64,000 nt of DNA. It comes from Datnioides undecimradiatus. Its lineage: Eukaryota; Chordata; Actinopteri; Lobotiformes; Datnioididae. A program made the position numbers and the translations under genes. Positions 35,428 to 47,900 of this stretch are shown here, piece by piece. The stretch is from contig WARS01002905.1 of the NCBI GenBank assembly GCA_008933995.1, positions 62,001 through 126,000 of the forward strand, written 5' to 3'. How positions within the stretch are numbered: the first letter of the stretch is position 1; every line of letters begins with the position of its first letter. The notes under the pieces were generated by a model. The model did no database searches. It was not told the origin of the DNA and saw only the letters and a list, made by a program, of their open reading frames with translations.

Positions 35428-37549
35428 TCATTGTTGGTGCGGTGACGCAGCGTCGTCTCGGGCAGGACTGAAGGCGGCAATCTCTTTAACAATCCTCTCA
35501 GCGATGATCCTGTTGTTGGCTGCTACGATTCTTCTGGACATCAAGTCCACGTCTCCTCCTGCACACAGAAACACCAGACACACCTGACAATAGCGACGCA
35601 ATCCAGCTCAAAGTCTCCATTTTGATTGGTCGATTTGAGCCATCAACAGAAACGCATCTTTACCCTCCACATCCATCAGGACTCCTCCAGCCTCTGAGAC
35701 GATCAGCGATCCAGCAGCGACGTCCCAAACATGGATCCCGATCTCATAATAAGCTTCAACACAACCAGATGCCACCAGACACATGTTGACCGCTGCAGTT
35801 CCCGCGCCACGCACACTGGTTACACACAAACACTGTGAGCGCTACACACTTTGCACATCAGCAGCATACGTGCACATCAGCAGCATTACCCGTGCACAGG
35901 GATGCAGAGGATGTTCCTCAGGCTGGAAAAGATCTTGTTGACAGCCTCGGGGTCTCTGCTGGATCCAAACTCCGTGGCAACAATCGATTGCTGGATGTCT
36001 GAGTGAGAAGAGCAGCAGAGTCGATTTTGGTGAAACATGTAGCAGGACCACTACAATTCATATTCCATTTCTAATAAACTCTTCATGGTTTCAGTTGCTG
36101 CCTTTGATCACTTCCTTCATTTCACACTGGATTTATTGATCAACTGAGTGATGTTATTGATTACTGACCTTCCTGATCAGAAACCTGCAGCGGTTCTCCG
36201 TTACAGAACGCCCCCTTCCCCCTCCTTGCTGTGAACATCTTGTCTTCAAGACAGCTGTAGACCACCCCAAACTCCATCTGAAAGCAGAGACAGGTGTGGT
36301 TCAGAGGTGGAGAGGGTCATACATGGGGTGGTGTCAGGTGGTTGTTGTACAGTCAGTGAGGCGCAGGTGTTGGACTGTGTCTGCTGAGCTATGTGGCACA
36401 TCACTTATGGACAGTGTGAAGGGTGTAGTTCAGCTCGGTGTTGTTTAGCAGGGTGTAGCAGCTGTGGGGTGGAGTTCAGCAGGGTGTAGCTGAACAGTGA
36501 CTTACCTGCTTGTTGACAGAGAATCCGATTGAAACAGCAACAAAGGGGAATCTGTTGAGACATGAAAGTAGTTACTGAAGGTCATTGAAAGTTACTGAAA
36601 GTTATTGAAGGTTACTGAAGGTTATTGAAGATTGCTGTATGCTTGTTGTGGCTGAAACAGTTTTGCTGAGGAGACGTCGACATCTGGACACTGAACATGT
36701 CAAGTGTTTGATCAGCTGATAATGGACGACAATGGTGTGATGATGTCAGCATGTTTCAGAAAAACTCACGCATGAACAAAGTTGGTTGTCCCGTCGATGG
36801 GGTCAATGATCCAGGTGGGACTGTCAGTCAGGACACATGACTCACCTGCAGCCACAGACTCCTCCCCTATGAACCTGACACACACACACGCACACTCTGA
36901 TCACCTGTTGTCATCAGTTTAAATTAAAAAGCTGTTTGAAAGGTTCACAAGTTCAATTCAAATGATTCATTGACTCCTCCCCTCCCCATCCTCCTCCCCC
37001 ACTCCCCTTCCTCTCCTCCCCCACTCCCCCTCCTCCTCCTCTCCTCCCCCTCCTCTCTTGTCACTCTCCTATTTGTTTGTGTGCTGTTTGTTTATGAGGG
37101 ACAACTCAAACATAAATAACATGTATGTTTCATGTTTCCTCAGAGAAAGTATTGATCAGTGGATCAGATCAACTATCAATAACACACACACCACAGTGAA
37201 GGAGGTGGAGCTTCTTACCTGTGCGTGGGGAATTTCTCCTTCACTGATTGGATGATGAGCTGCTCCACCTTCTGGTCAGTTTGTGTCACCAAATCAACAG
37301 ACGAACTCTTCGTCATCACCTTCCTGTCGTCCAGCAGAGCATTGCACACCACCTGATCAACACATCAGTCACTGCACCTGATCAATACATCAACCACTGC
37401 ACCTGATCAGCACATTATTTATCATACACTGTATGAATGTGTGAGCAAGTCACACACACACTCTGACCTCACACACACACTCTGACCTCTCCGGCTCTTC
37501 GTGCAGCAGCGACAGCATGGTCCATGGCGTTCTGCCAGAGGTCGGCCAT
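35428..37549 (-). CDS. impa1: Inositol monophosphatase 1 (copy A)
   Basis: Mg2+-dependent, lithium-sensitive family that hydrolyses myo-inositol monophosphates to free inositol for phosphoinositide recycling; cytosolic homodimer. Eight exons (5' to 3' on the minus strand): 37549-37487, 37352-37219, 36874-36770, 36551-36506, 36277-36169, 35998-35890, 35815-35664 and 35558-35428. Together 849 nt, 282 aa (human IMPA1 277). The metal and catalytic motifs are intact: [20 protein letters not shown] and [15 protein letters not shown]. The start [20 protein letters not shown] matches the IMPA1 N terminus. The end, [11 protein letters not shown], differs from the usual RDDED. An acceptor 5' of the ATG (about 37600) and a donor at about 38342 suggest a non-coding first exon. 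A tandem partner lies 1.4 kb upstream with the same exon structure. Confidence 0.94.
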
Positions 37550-38340
37550 GTTGGAGGAGGACAGATGTTACCGTTGGACTGAACCTGCACGACGTTGTTG
37601 TTCCTGAAGATGAAGAGCAGAAACCATCAAAAACTCCTGATCACAGTCATTGATCCAGTTCCTGTGAACCACATGTAGAAACTTCGGGTGTTCACAGAGG
37701 GCGGTGTACAGTCATCCACATTCAGCCAGTGAGCTGCTTCCTGTGATGTCATCAGGAAGTCAACAGGCCCAGTTCCTGGAGGCGTTAATGCTGTGAGACA
37801 GTGACCACATCATCATCATCATCATCATCACCACATTCACCTGGAGAGCCTCATTTTATGTCTGCATGTAATAAAATATTATATATATATATAAAATATT
37901 ATAAATTATATATTTATATGTATATTTATATACACATCTGTTTTCACGGAACTGCATTTCTGTTGTATTGTGTGAACCTGACACATGGCAGGTGTCGGTA
38001 GCATGTTCTTGTTGTGTTTCAACATAATATGCAATAAAGCACCGAGCCGGTCTCACGTCTGCACAGATCATTCGGATGATTTCATTTTCCATCATCACGA
38101 GAAATGAGGCGTAATAACCGTCGGTACATAATGACGTCTCAGAGAGCAGTAGGCTGTGCGTGCTGCGTGTCTGTGCAAACAGAGTAGGTGGGTTGTAAAC
38201 GGAGTGGGCGGACAAACGTCACCTGGACCCCCCAGAGGTTTAACTGTTCAAGGCGGAGGAACAACGTGACGAGGAGCCGCTTCCGCCGGAACAAACGTAA
38301 ACATCAACAGAATAAAATAACCATGAAAGTCAAATCTCAC
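37550..38340. other. 5' non-coding intron of IMPA1 copy A with small microsatellites
   Basis: It holds an ATC microsatellite (about 37808-37833) and an AT-rich alternating tract (about 37875-37935). No coding sequence is supported. Confidence 0.45.
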
Positions 38341-38400
38341 CTGCGGAATGTGAGGTAGCGATCAGCTACTGCTGACGGACGGGACACCGCGCACTTCCGG
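38341..38400 (-). promoter_or_regulatory. Putative first exon and promoter of IMPA1 copy A
   Basis: On the minus strand CCGGAAGTG (38400-38392) is an ETS-type promoter element. A donor CCGCAG|GTGAGA lies about 50 bp downstream at 38342. This is the layout of a TATA-less promoter with a short untranslated first exon. Confidence 0.45.
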
Positions 38401-38958
38401 GTTTTTCTTCTTCTTGTTTTAAAACGCTGGTGCCTCCTGCTGGTCACTCGGTGAACTGTATATTGTCCAACTCAACCCGGGAAACAAGTTTTACACCAAA
38501 TCACACGTATAAACACACGCTGTCACCGTCACAGGATTCCCGCCAGCCTGTCCCGCTGGGCCTGCATAATAACAATTAAATATCAGTCAGCTTGTAGTTT
38601 GGTAAAAGAAGTAATTCCAGATCAAAGAGTAACCAGCCAATAGATAATCAATATGTCTGGCACGTGATCAAAATGATTTTTAATATCAATATGAACTGAC
38701 AGGACAACAACATCTCATGCTAATGATGTTAAATGACAAATTAATGTAAAAGAGTTTAATCAGGCTTTTAACCAAAGTTAATATTCTGATTTTCCTTTGG
38801 ATCAATCATCGATTTAATGCTGAGAAATAACTTCACTGTAAAACACAACACTGAGTCCAGACAATCTGAGGAAACCAGGTTTTATTAATCATGTGACGCT
38901 TTGTCGGGAACATGACAACATTCTGCATGAGCACCTTTCAGACTTCCTGTCAGCTGAC

Positions 38959-41780
38959 CTACACTCCATTCACACCTTTTGCTCCACAGATACATGTGTT
39001 GAGGTCCTCGTCATCACGGCGACAGGGAAACGCCTGGATGACTTGAGCAATACAATTAGCCACAGCGGCGGAGCTCGCTGCGATGACTCTCCTCGACATC
39101 ATGTCAAACCCTGTGCCTAAGGAGACGCACAGACCAATGAGAGGAGGACATGGCCCCTGCAGGTAAACACAGGTGAGACATGACATCAAACATCAGTTAC
39201 AGACCCTCTGTATCCATGACGACACCCCCAGCTTCCTGGACGATGATGGCAGATGCAGCAATGTCCCAGCAGTGCATCCCAATGTGATAATAGGCATCAG
39301 CTCCACCTGTCGCCACCTGACACATGTCGACCGCCGCCGTCCCCAGTGCACGAATACTGGAAACACGCAAACAGCACCTTGCAGAGGTCACGATGCAGGA
39401 TGCAGAGAGACACTGTCTCACTACACAAACTGAAACAGACTGTCTCACTGTACAAACTGAAACAATCTGACCTCCTGTCTCACTGCACAGACTGAAACAA
39501 CCTGTCTCACTGTGCAGGGAGGAGGATGTCTGCTGGTGCAGGCTCTCACCCGTGGACAGGAAGTTTCAGCAGTCTGAAGATGTTGGAGGTCATGGTAGAC
39601 AGAGCAAGGTCATCACGTTCTGCTCCAATCTCCGTCACCACTACGCACCTGCTGATGTCTGATTGGAGGACACAGACTAGTCAAAACAAATATGATACCA
39701 CTTTAACGTGCAGAGTACATGTGTGATGTCACATGCGTGATGTAACCTTCTTGCCCCGAGACATGCAATGGCTCTCCGTTCAGGAACGCTCCTCCTCCTC
39801 TCTGAGCATGGTACAGTTTGTCCTCAACACAGCTATACACGATCCCAAACTCGGTCTGACAACAACAGCATGTTAGTCCACTTCCTGTCTGACCTGTAAC
39901 ACTCCACACACACAAACTCACACACACACACTGTGTTTACCTGCTTGTTGACACTAAAGGCAATGGAAACAGCCACAAAGGGAAACCTGTCAGCAGAAAG
40001 AGCATGCCAGGTCAGATTACAGTTTCACATGTAACCACAGTTCTATGAGTGGTAACCACTCTTCTATGAGTGAATGTTCTATGAGTGGTGGTTCTATGAG
40101 TGGTAACTACAGTTCTGTAAGTGCAGGTTCTGTGAGTGGAGGTTCTAAGAGTCATGGTTCTGTGAGTGGAGGTTCTGTGAGAGGAGGCTCTATAAGTCAT
40201 AGTTCTGTGAGCAGGGGTTCTGTGAGTGGAGGCTCTGTAAGTCATGGTTCTATGATGGAGGTTCTATGAGTCATGGTTCTGTGAGTGGAGGTTCTTTGAG
40301 TCATGATTCTGTGAGTGGAGGTTCTATGAGTGGAGGTTTATGATTGGATGTTCTATGAGCCATGGTTCTATGAGTCATGGTTCTATGAGTCATGGTTCTG
40401 CAGGTGGAGGTTCTGTGAGTTGAGGTTCTATGAGTCATGGTTCTGTGAGTGGAGGTTCTATGAGTGGAGGCTCTGTGAGTGGAGGTTCTGTGAGGGGTAA
40501 TGACAGTCCTCACTCTCCAGCAAGACATGTTTTAATTATCAGAGTTGCTCAGAATGAGTGGGGAAACACTGTTTTGGCTGAGTCATCATCACAGTACAGG
40601 TAGATTCCTTTTGTTTCAATAGGTGTGACCCTCCTATCTGTGACATCACAGTATGGGTGGAGCTGCTCACCTGTGTACAAAGTTAACTGTCCCGTCAATG
40701 GGGTCGATGATCCAGGTGGGATTGTCAGTCAGCTCCACGCGCTCACCTGAAGCCACAGACTCCTCCCCGATGAACCTGAGGTCAAAGGTCAAACAACAGC
40801 ACCAGTGACCCGGCGAGCTCCAGTCCCCTGCGGCCAGGTGTTTTTTAGGCAGCAAAGTATAGTAGAACAACGATAGAACAACAGTAGAACCTGTGATGTG
40901 GGTACTTGTTCCTGATGGCAGAGATCAGGATCTTCTCGACTCTTTGATCAGTCTCTGTCACCAAATCAGCCGGAGAACTCTTCAGTTTCACCTCTTTCTG
41001 CTGCTGAAATGCCGACAGGACAATCTGAGAAAACACATGTTGGTATTAACAGCAGTTGCCGTAGTTGCTGCAGTTGCTGTGTTGTTGCAGAATCAGTTGT
41101 AGACATTGTTATTCATAAGTGTTTGTATTAAAAGTACTTTACAGAATGAACTCCCACTAATCACTCAAACTGTGACAAACTAATAAAGTTCTTTGAATCT
41201 AAATTAGAAACTGAGACAGTCAGTCAACGGAGCAGCCAATCAGCTGAGCCATCCATTACATTGACAAACAGAGCTGCCAATCAGCTGCAGCGGGCTGGCT
41301 TTGACAGCAGCTGTGAGTCCAAGCCTGAACAGAGCTTTGTATGTGTGTGTGTGTGAGTGTGTGTGTGTGTGTGTGTTATAGGGTGTGTTTGTGTGTATGT
41401 GAGTGTGAGCGTGTGTGTGTGTGTGTGTGCAGGTGAGGGTCGTTTATCAGCTCAAACACAGAAACTTTTATTCTTTCTGTTCTGTTTTTATCAAAAAGTT
41501 ACAAAACTGTGAACTGAAGCTGAACTCATCATCACCCCTCCCTGCAGCTGATTGGACAGACACACTACCTGCTGTGCTGCAATTGGTCGACAAATCCGAT
41601 ATTTTAGCCATTAAAACTGAAACACATTCATCTTCTGCAGAGTCAGTAATGTCTTGGACATCAGGTCAGTGACATCACCCCTCTGCAATCTGTGCTGTGA
41701 TTGGTCAATGTAGCTCTTACCTCACTGGCCTGCTTGGTGATGGAGATGCCAAAGTTCAGACAATCGGTCCAGTCGGCCAT
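38959..41780 (-). CDS. Inositol monophosphatase 1-like (tandem copy B)
   Basis: Eight exons on the minus strand: 41780-41721, 41024-40891, 40775-40671, 39986-39941, 39855-39747, 39658-39550, 39356-39205 and 39116-38959. Together 873 nt, 290 aa. Exons 2 to 7 have exactly the same lengths as copy A (134, 105, 46, 109, 109, 152), so this is a tandem duplicate. The catalytic motifs are kept: [21 protein letters not shown] (second Thr of the usual DGTTN replaced by Val) and [16 protein letters not shown]. The C terminus has CRRDDED like human IMPA1, then 13 extra residues ([13 protein letters not shown] and a final V). Three donors are poor matches to the consensus (GTTCTA after exon 2, GTTACA after exon 5, GTCTGT after exon 7). 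A TATA-box promoter lies upstream. Probable function is the same as copy A. Confidence 0.9.
40033..40500. repeat. Minisatellite of 15-bp GGTTCTATGAGTGGA/CAT units
   Basis: About 470 bp of imperfect GGTTCTRTGAGTSRW units in intron 3 of the second monophosphatase gene, with higher-order alternation of GGTTCTGTGAGTGGA and GGTTCTATGAGTCAT. Frames on both strands give Ser/Gly- or Thr/His/Arg-rich repeats; these are not genes. Confidence 0.93.
41340..41430. repeat. GT-rich microsatellites in copy B intron 1
   Basis: Two GT runs (about 41341-41374 and 41408-41429) separated by GT-rich sequence. Confidence 0.85.
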
Positions 41781-41784
41781 GGCA

Positions 41785-41785
41785 G

Positions 41786-41818
<33 letters not shown>
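41785..41818. repeat. GAT trinucleotide repeat just upstream of copy B start codon
   Basis: About eleven GAT units in the presumed 5' UTR, five bases before the ATG on the minus strand (read there as ATC repeats). Confidence 0.85.
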
Positions 41819-42088
41819 CTGTCTCTGAGAAAAGAGGAAACACTGACAAGTTGGTACATTGACTTAAAAAACAGCGGAAGAAAAGACGAGACAGAAACAG
41901 AAAAAACACAAAAAAGGACAGAGGATTGAAAAGAGTGGATTTTCAGAAAAATCAGGCAAAGACAAAGTTAAAGTATGAAAAGTAGAACAGATGAACAGGG
42001 ACCAGCAGAACCAGCAGAACCAGCGGAACCAGTTTGTACCTGAACTTCAGTGAGAAGAAGAACTTTCTGAACTCGGCTCATTTTCCCT

Positions 42089-42097
42089 TTTTATACA
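42089..42097 (-). promoter_or_regulatory. TATA box of IMPA1 copy B
   Basis: On the minus strand TATAAAAAG is followed about 45 bp later by a donor (AAGTTCAG|GTACAA near 42040), fitting a short untranslated first exon. Copy A instead shows an ETS-type element and no TATA box. Confidence 0.5.
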
Positions 42098-42099
42098 AC

Positions 42100-42308
42100 A
42101 AACAGACCAATCAGAGCCTAGCTCCCGCCTCCCTACTGCACAACCAACCAATGGCAGCTCTGCCTGGATCAGCTGCTACGCCACAACACCTTCACCCCCC
42201 CATCCTCCTCAGTCACGGCTGAGTCTCCTCTGTGCTTCTTCCAAACCTCATACAGAAATCTTGTTCCAGCTGATGAAAATCTGCAGTGTGTGACGTCCTG
42301 AGAGTCTT

Positions 42309-42359
<51 letters not shown>

Positions 42360-42608
42360 GTGGGGGCCAGAGGAGAGAGGTCATCAGGTCTAGAGGAAGT
42401 GGTGGCACGTGTAGTTAGTCAGCTGACAACGAACAAGCATCCTGTTCAGAGACTTGTCCTCACTGCTAATTCTATTTGCAACATCTAGTGTGTGTCTGTG
42501 AGTGTGCCCTGTTAGTAACAGGTCATCATCACAGCGTGTTTGACAAAAGTGAAAACAAAGATTAGAGAATCAGTTTGTTTTCATTCTTCGAAGCCAGAAT
42601 TGAACAAA

Positions 42609-42658
<50 letters not shown>

Positions 42659-44935
42659 TGGTCATCTTTTAAACCACACAAACAGTTTGAAACAATGACT
42701 GATTAGTCTCTATTATAAATTATAAATTATAATTTTAAAAAGCCTGATGCACATGTGAACTGCAGATGTCACATGACTACTGACATCACATGACTTCCTG
42801 CCAACTGGTCAAACATTATGCAACATACACTGCACTGAGGGGCTCCTTGGATAGACCCCTTCCCCAGGTTGGGCAGTTGTTACAATAGGTTGTAAGCCAC
42901 GCCCCCGGTGCCTGGCTCCAGTACAGCTCATAAGCCCCGCCCCCTGGTGTCTGGCTGCAGTACAGCTCATAAGCCCCGCCCCCTGGTGTCTGGCTGCAGT
43001 ACAGCTCATAAGCCCTGCACCCTGGTGTCTTGAGTTCAGTAAAGTTGAAACATTACTGTTAATATTTGTATTATCTGAATATTTGTGGTACAGATATGAA
43101 GGAGCGGCACGGCGGCGGCCTTGCTGACCCTGATGCTGTGAGCTTGTGGAGATAAAGATGCCGACCTTGTTGATGTTCCTAACTCCTGAGCCGCCAACTG
43201 GTTGGAGCACTGAAACTCATGTCATGTCATGAAACAATGTTTTGGTGCCCCTGGTTTTGGTGTGTGTGTGTGTTAATATCTTAACACACACACACACACA
43301 CACTCATGCTCTAATGTGTGTGTGTGTGTGTTAAGATATTAAAGTAAGTATAATCCATGTGTGCGTCAGCAGTGTTTTATTTGTTTGTTTGTTTTTCAGT
43401 CTGACTTCTTAGAACACACACACACACACACATTATAAATATGTGTATACATAAACTACATAGATAGAATGAGATGTTGAGATCCTTGTCCCTTGTATGA
43501 ACAAGAAGCTCTGTGCGTGTGATTGCAGACTTACAATCCAGCCTCTTTTAGGATGGTTGACTCTCTTCTTGTTAGCTGGTTTATAATGTCCATCTGGTCT
43601 GGAAACACATGGACTTCCTGTTCAGCAGTGTGACACCTGCAGGGTAATTCAAAAATGCTAAATCAACATGATGAGCATCAGAGGATAGTCAGTGATGTCA
43701 GAGCGAATACTTTCCCGCCAGGAAACAATCGATTTGTGCTTCCTGTTCCTCAGTCCCAGGTGTCTTCTCTCCTGCTTCTTTGGAGGACGTCACCCAATTA
43801 GCTCCACTGTTGTAGCCATGATGCACCTCCCTGTTCCAGCAGATCGCAGACCTAATCCAAGCTGCTGTCAAAAGAACATCCCATCTGACACACGATGATG
43901 GAAAAGGATCAGTATTATGATCCGACCTCGGTTCTGCTGACGATGGTGTGAATCTGCTGCACCAGCTGAGGGGTCTCATCTAACTGTTCTGAAGTTGTGG
44001 GTCTGTGGGTTCCTGTCACCTGTGTCGTGTGGTGTCCAGCAGGGTTATTCTGGGTCCCATGTTTATTTTTGCTGTCGCACATTATTTGCTGTTTCAGCAG
44101 CATCTCTGATCATTCTGGGGCTGATGATCTTCAGCTGTGATGTTCACAATGACCGATGGTCCTTCTTCAGTGTGTGGATGTCATAAAGCTTCTGGGAGAT
44201 TCAGACTCCGAGGGGCTCGTATCAGGCAGAGCAGGTCTGAACATCTGTGTCTTCACATCAACGGACTTTAATGAAAATTAGATGGAAACTCTCCCAAGCA
44301 TCAAACAGTATGCGATATGACCAACCTTCAGACATGTTAGCGTGTAGCTTGTGGTGTGTTACCTGTGTCTCTGATCCATCATCAGGTTTAGTAAAACAAT
44401 GAAAACTGCTTAGTACAAACTGTTCAGTGGGTAAAGCTGGAAACACGGTTTCACTCATGGTGGTTCTCTTCAGCCTGTACCCACCATATTTTGATAGCTA
44501 GCTAGCAACAGCTAGTGTTTCACTACAACCAGCTCTTTTACAGCTGCTAGCAAACAAATGAAGCTTGACCTGCTGCTGCAGAATGATGGCAGATGGCCGT
44601 TGTGATATTATTGGTTGAAATCGTTTTTTGTTTTTTTTTTTAGGTGCATATTGTTGGGCATTAGACTGTTAATAATGAACTATGAGAGATATCAAGTTAA
44701 TGTACACTGCGGGAAATCTTTATTCTCAATAAGATGTGAAAAGACGACAAATCCTGAAACTTAACTGATTCAAAGGTTTATTAAAAGTTTCATGTCTGCT
44801 GTCATCTTACCAGAGGCCGTGATTAACCAACAACTATTATCTGACAGCTGTGATTGGCCGACAGCTGTGGTCAGTCTGGTTTTCATGTTTGCAGAGGATC
44901 GATGAAGTTTTGACACATAGGCAAACAGGAAGTCA
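42100..44935. other. Spacer upstream of copy B and downstream of riok1; simple repeats only
   Basis: Holds GT microsatellites at 42309-42355 and 42612-42657, a minisatellite at 42890-43025, paired GT/CA tracts at about 43258-43332 and CA at about 43415-43431. No splice-flanked coding exon is visible. Small frames at 43692-43898 and 43995-44186 have no recognisable content. Confidence 0.5.
42890..43025. repeat. Minisatellite of about 43 bp (three copies)
   Basis: CTCATAAGCCCCGCCCCCTG followed by GTGTCTGGCTGCAGTACAG repeats three times with small changes. The GCCCCGCCCC core resembles a GC box, but the setting is intergenic. Confidence 0.8.
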
Positions 44936-47900
44936 TTATCTTCCTTTCTTCACCTTGGACACCTTCTCTTTCCTCTTCTTGACGTGTTTTGGAACTTTGT
45001 TTCTTCTTCTCTCTCTCTGAGCTTCTTTCACCATCTTCTTTTTCTCCTGGAAAAACAAAATCAACTTAGTCCACAGTCTTACAGAAGCAAACACTAATAC
45101 TGAAAATAAAAGCAGCTGTGTGGCTCCAGACTCTTCATCAGACATGGCATCTGGTATACAAAGCCAGTTAAACACCTTTTTGTCAATGGAGGCTTCCTGT
45201 CTCTGCTCCCCGTGATCATCTTCTTTGTCCTTGTCCTCGTCCTCGTCCTCCTCCTCTTCGGATGATGAAGACTGGTCATCCTCCAGGAGAGCAGGAACCT
45301 GAGGACACATTGGACCTTCTGATTTGTCCATCTTAACTTCTCAGCCTGGAACAGATGCTGTGATCACATGATTCCATTTAACCAGTGTTCTGCAGCTTTT
45401 GATCTGATCACATGATCTTCCTCAACTTTACATCTCACTTGGTCGCAGTGATGTCAGTATCTGGTGTATTCAATACTGCATCAACCAGCAGAAGCAACTG
45501 TCGGACATGCGTGTGTCAGAATGAACCAACAGAACAAATCCTGTTTCCACCCGTATGTTGACATGTTGTTAACAGCTGACTGACATGCAGGTCAACAGGA
45601 TTCTGAACAGTATGTCATCAAGCTAAGCTAAGCTAAGGTAAAATAGGCCGACATTAGATTCTCATAGAGGGGTAATCTTACCGTTTGAACACCAGACAGA
45701 TCCTTCTTCAGTCCAGTCAGAGTCTGATACAGAATCTGAAATACATCATCATCACCACCATCATCATCACCACCATCATCATCACCATTTCTGTCTGAAC
45801 GTCTCCTGGAGACGACAGGAACTGGTCCAGTGTTGATCAGCTGTGAGCAGGAACCAGCTGCTCCCCGTCAGTGTGTGTTTGTGTTTCTGACAGACTCAGA
45901 GCCGATGGGCAGCAGTGACAGCGTGTGGATGGGAGCGTTAGCATGCGTTTGGAGCAACAGCTAGCCACGACTTCAGCATGTCCTGATCCAACAGAGGCGG
46001 CCTGTGAGAGCTGAGCTGTGTGTTGTGTGACGTGTTGCTGCCACAGGTCAGAGATGTGCAGCTATGAACTGTTTGGTTTCTGATCTTTCAGAGACACTGA
46101 GCTACGATTTCTGTCATTCACAGCAACAAACTCTGCACAGCTCCTCTCTTCAACGCTCACTCACGTCTCCACAGACGTCTTTCTGCAGCACAGCAGCTCT
46201 TACAGCTGTCGCCAGGTTTCAGAGACACACAGAGACTCTGGTTCATCATGTTCATGCATAACTTCTGTGTCTGAAACAGTTTCAGTGGACGGACACTGAG
46301 GGGGGCAGTTGCCCTGTATTGGTTTCTGTATCCTGTTTCCTGATTGCAGCTGATTGACACTGGACAGGTTCCACAGACTCTAGACTCCAGGAGACGTGTC
46401 AGATGTTCTGTGCTGCTGCCGCACCGTCAGTGTGTTTCTTACATTGTCCTGGTGGCCACTGATGGCTGACTCCTCCTCCTTCGCCTTCATCTGGTCAACG
46501 TCTCGCTCGTAGTGACTCACCTCCGTCAGCGTGCGGGGGATGTAGGCCTTTTTAAACACCTGGGGAGAGAGGGCGGGGGGGGTCACTGGTTGTTAAAGGG
46601 GAGGAGCTTCTGACGGTAACCTGCTGAACAGAAAGATGTTTGTGTTCATCACCTCCTCATCCACTCGGTCCTGATCAGATCGCTGCTCTGACGTCCGCTC
46701 GGCTGCAACCACCATCGCCTGGATGACCAATCACAGAGACACAAACAACAACAACAAATCAATTCTCTGTCATCTTTTCCCAACAACAACCAGCTTGAAT
46801 GAAGTGTGTAGCTTCAGAGGTGTTTGGACCTTCTCCAGGTACTGGTCGATGTTGTGGCAGGTGATCGACGGGTCCGTGATGAAGTCAAACAGCTCTCTGA
46901 CAGTCATCACAGCCACACCACGCTTCACAAAGAACTCTGGGTAAAAACACACCACAGACTGCTGACTAATCAGATCCTCAGTCGCACTGCGAGCGCCTGA
47001 AAAGGAGAACAGCTTCAAACTCACCGTTCACATTACTGCAGTCCTTCCTGAGGAACTCAAGAGCATGAGGATGATCGTGCTCCACCGACTGTGACACGTC
47101 AATGATGTAAGCATCCCCGTTGTGATATCTGCAGACACAACAACAGCCAATCAGCAGTGTTGTTTACACAGGTGAGGAGCAAACAGGTGCACAAACAAAA
47201 TGTGTGAGATCACACATCAGGACGGTGGTGTCTGAGCTGACGGAGGCTGGACCATGACCAAGAGCTCCTATTGGACGGTTATTGATTCGGATCAATCTGA
47301 TTGATCTGCCGTCCACCTTCATGAATGGTTGACAGAGACGTTTTATTTTGAAAGGGTTTGTGTGGTGGATGTTTCCTCTCACAGCATGTTGAACTCGCTG
47401 AGGTCAGCGTGGACGAGTCGAGCCTCCTGGAACATCTTTCTCATGTTCTGCAGAACCTGAAGGTAAAGTTCTCGAGCCTTCGACTCTGACAACGATGCCG
47501 TCTTCAGCAGAGGAGCTGGACTGGATGATCGACAGAGAGAGAGAGCGAGATTTGATTTTAAAAGGAAACTTTATTCCACCATTTTTAAAAACCTTTTACG
47601 ACATCACAACAATTCTCAGGACACACAAACACACACACACACACAAACAAATAAAATCACATCAGCTCTTCAGAGTAAACCAGCTTGTCGTCCTGTACAG
47701 CACATATCAAACCACCATCAGCCCATATCCTGTTAAACTGGTCCACAGCCTCCATCTCCCTGTAGGAGTTAACATCAGCTGCTGCTCTGGCTTTCACCGT
47801 CCTTGAGAACAGTAACTGGACATCGATATCGACTGAGTCATCAACTTTTCTTTTCCTGCTCACATAAATCGCCATCTTTGCTTGCCCCAAGATAAAATTC

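Noticed and set aside
40012-40528. Regularly spaced repeats resembling a CRISPR array
   Set aside because: Units are contiguous and imperfect with no unique spacers, in a vertebrate intron; this is a minisatellite.
45641-45658. Possible palindromic regulatory element (AGCTAAGCTAAGCTAAGG)
   Set aside because: Short tandem AGCTA repeat in a riok1 intron with no further support.
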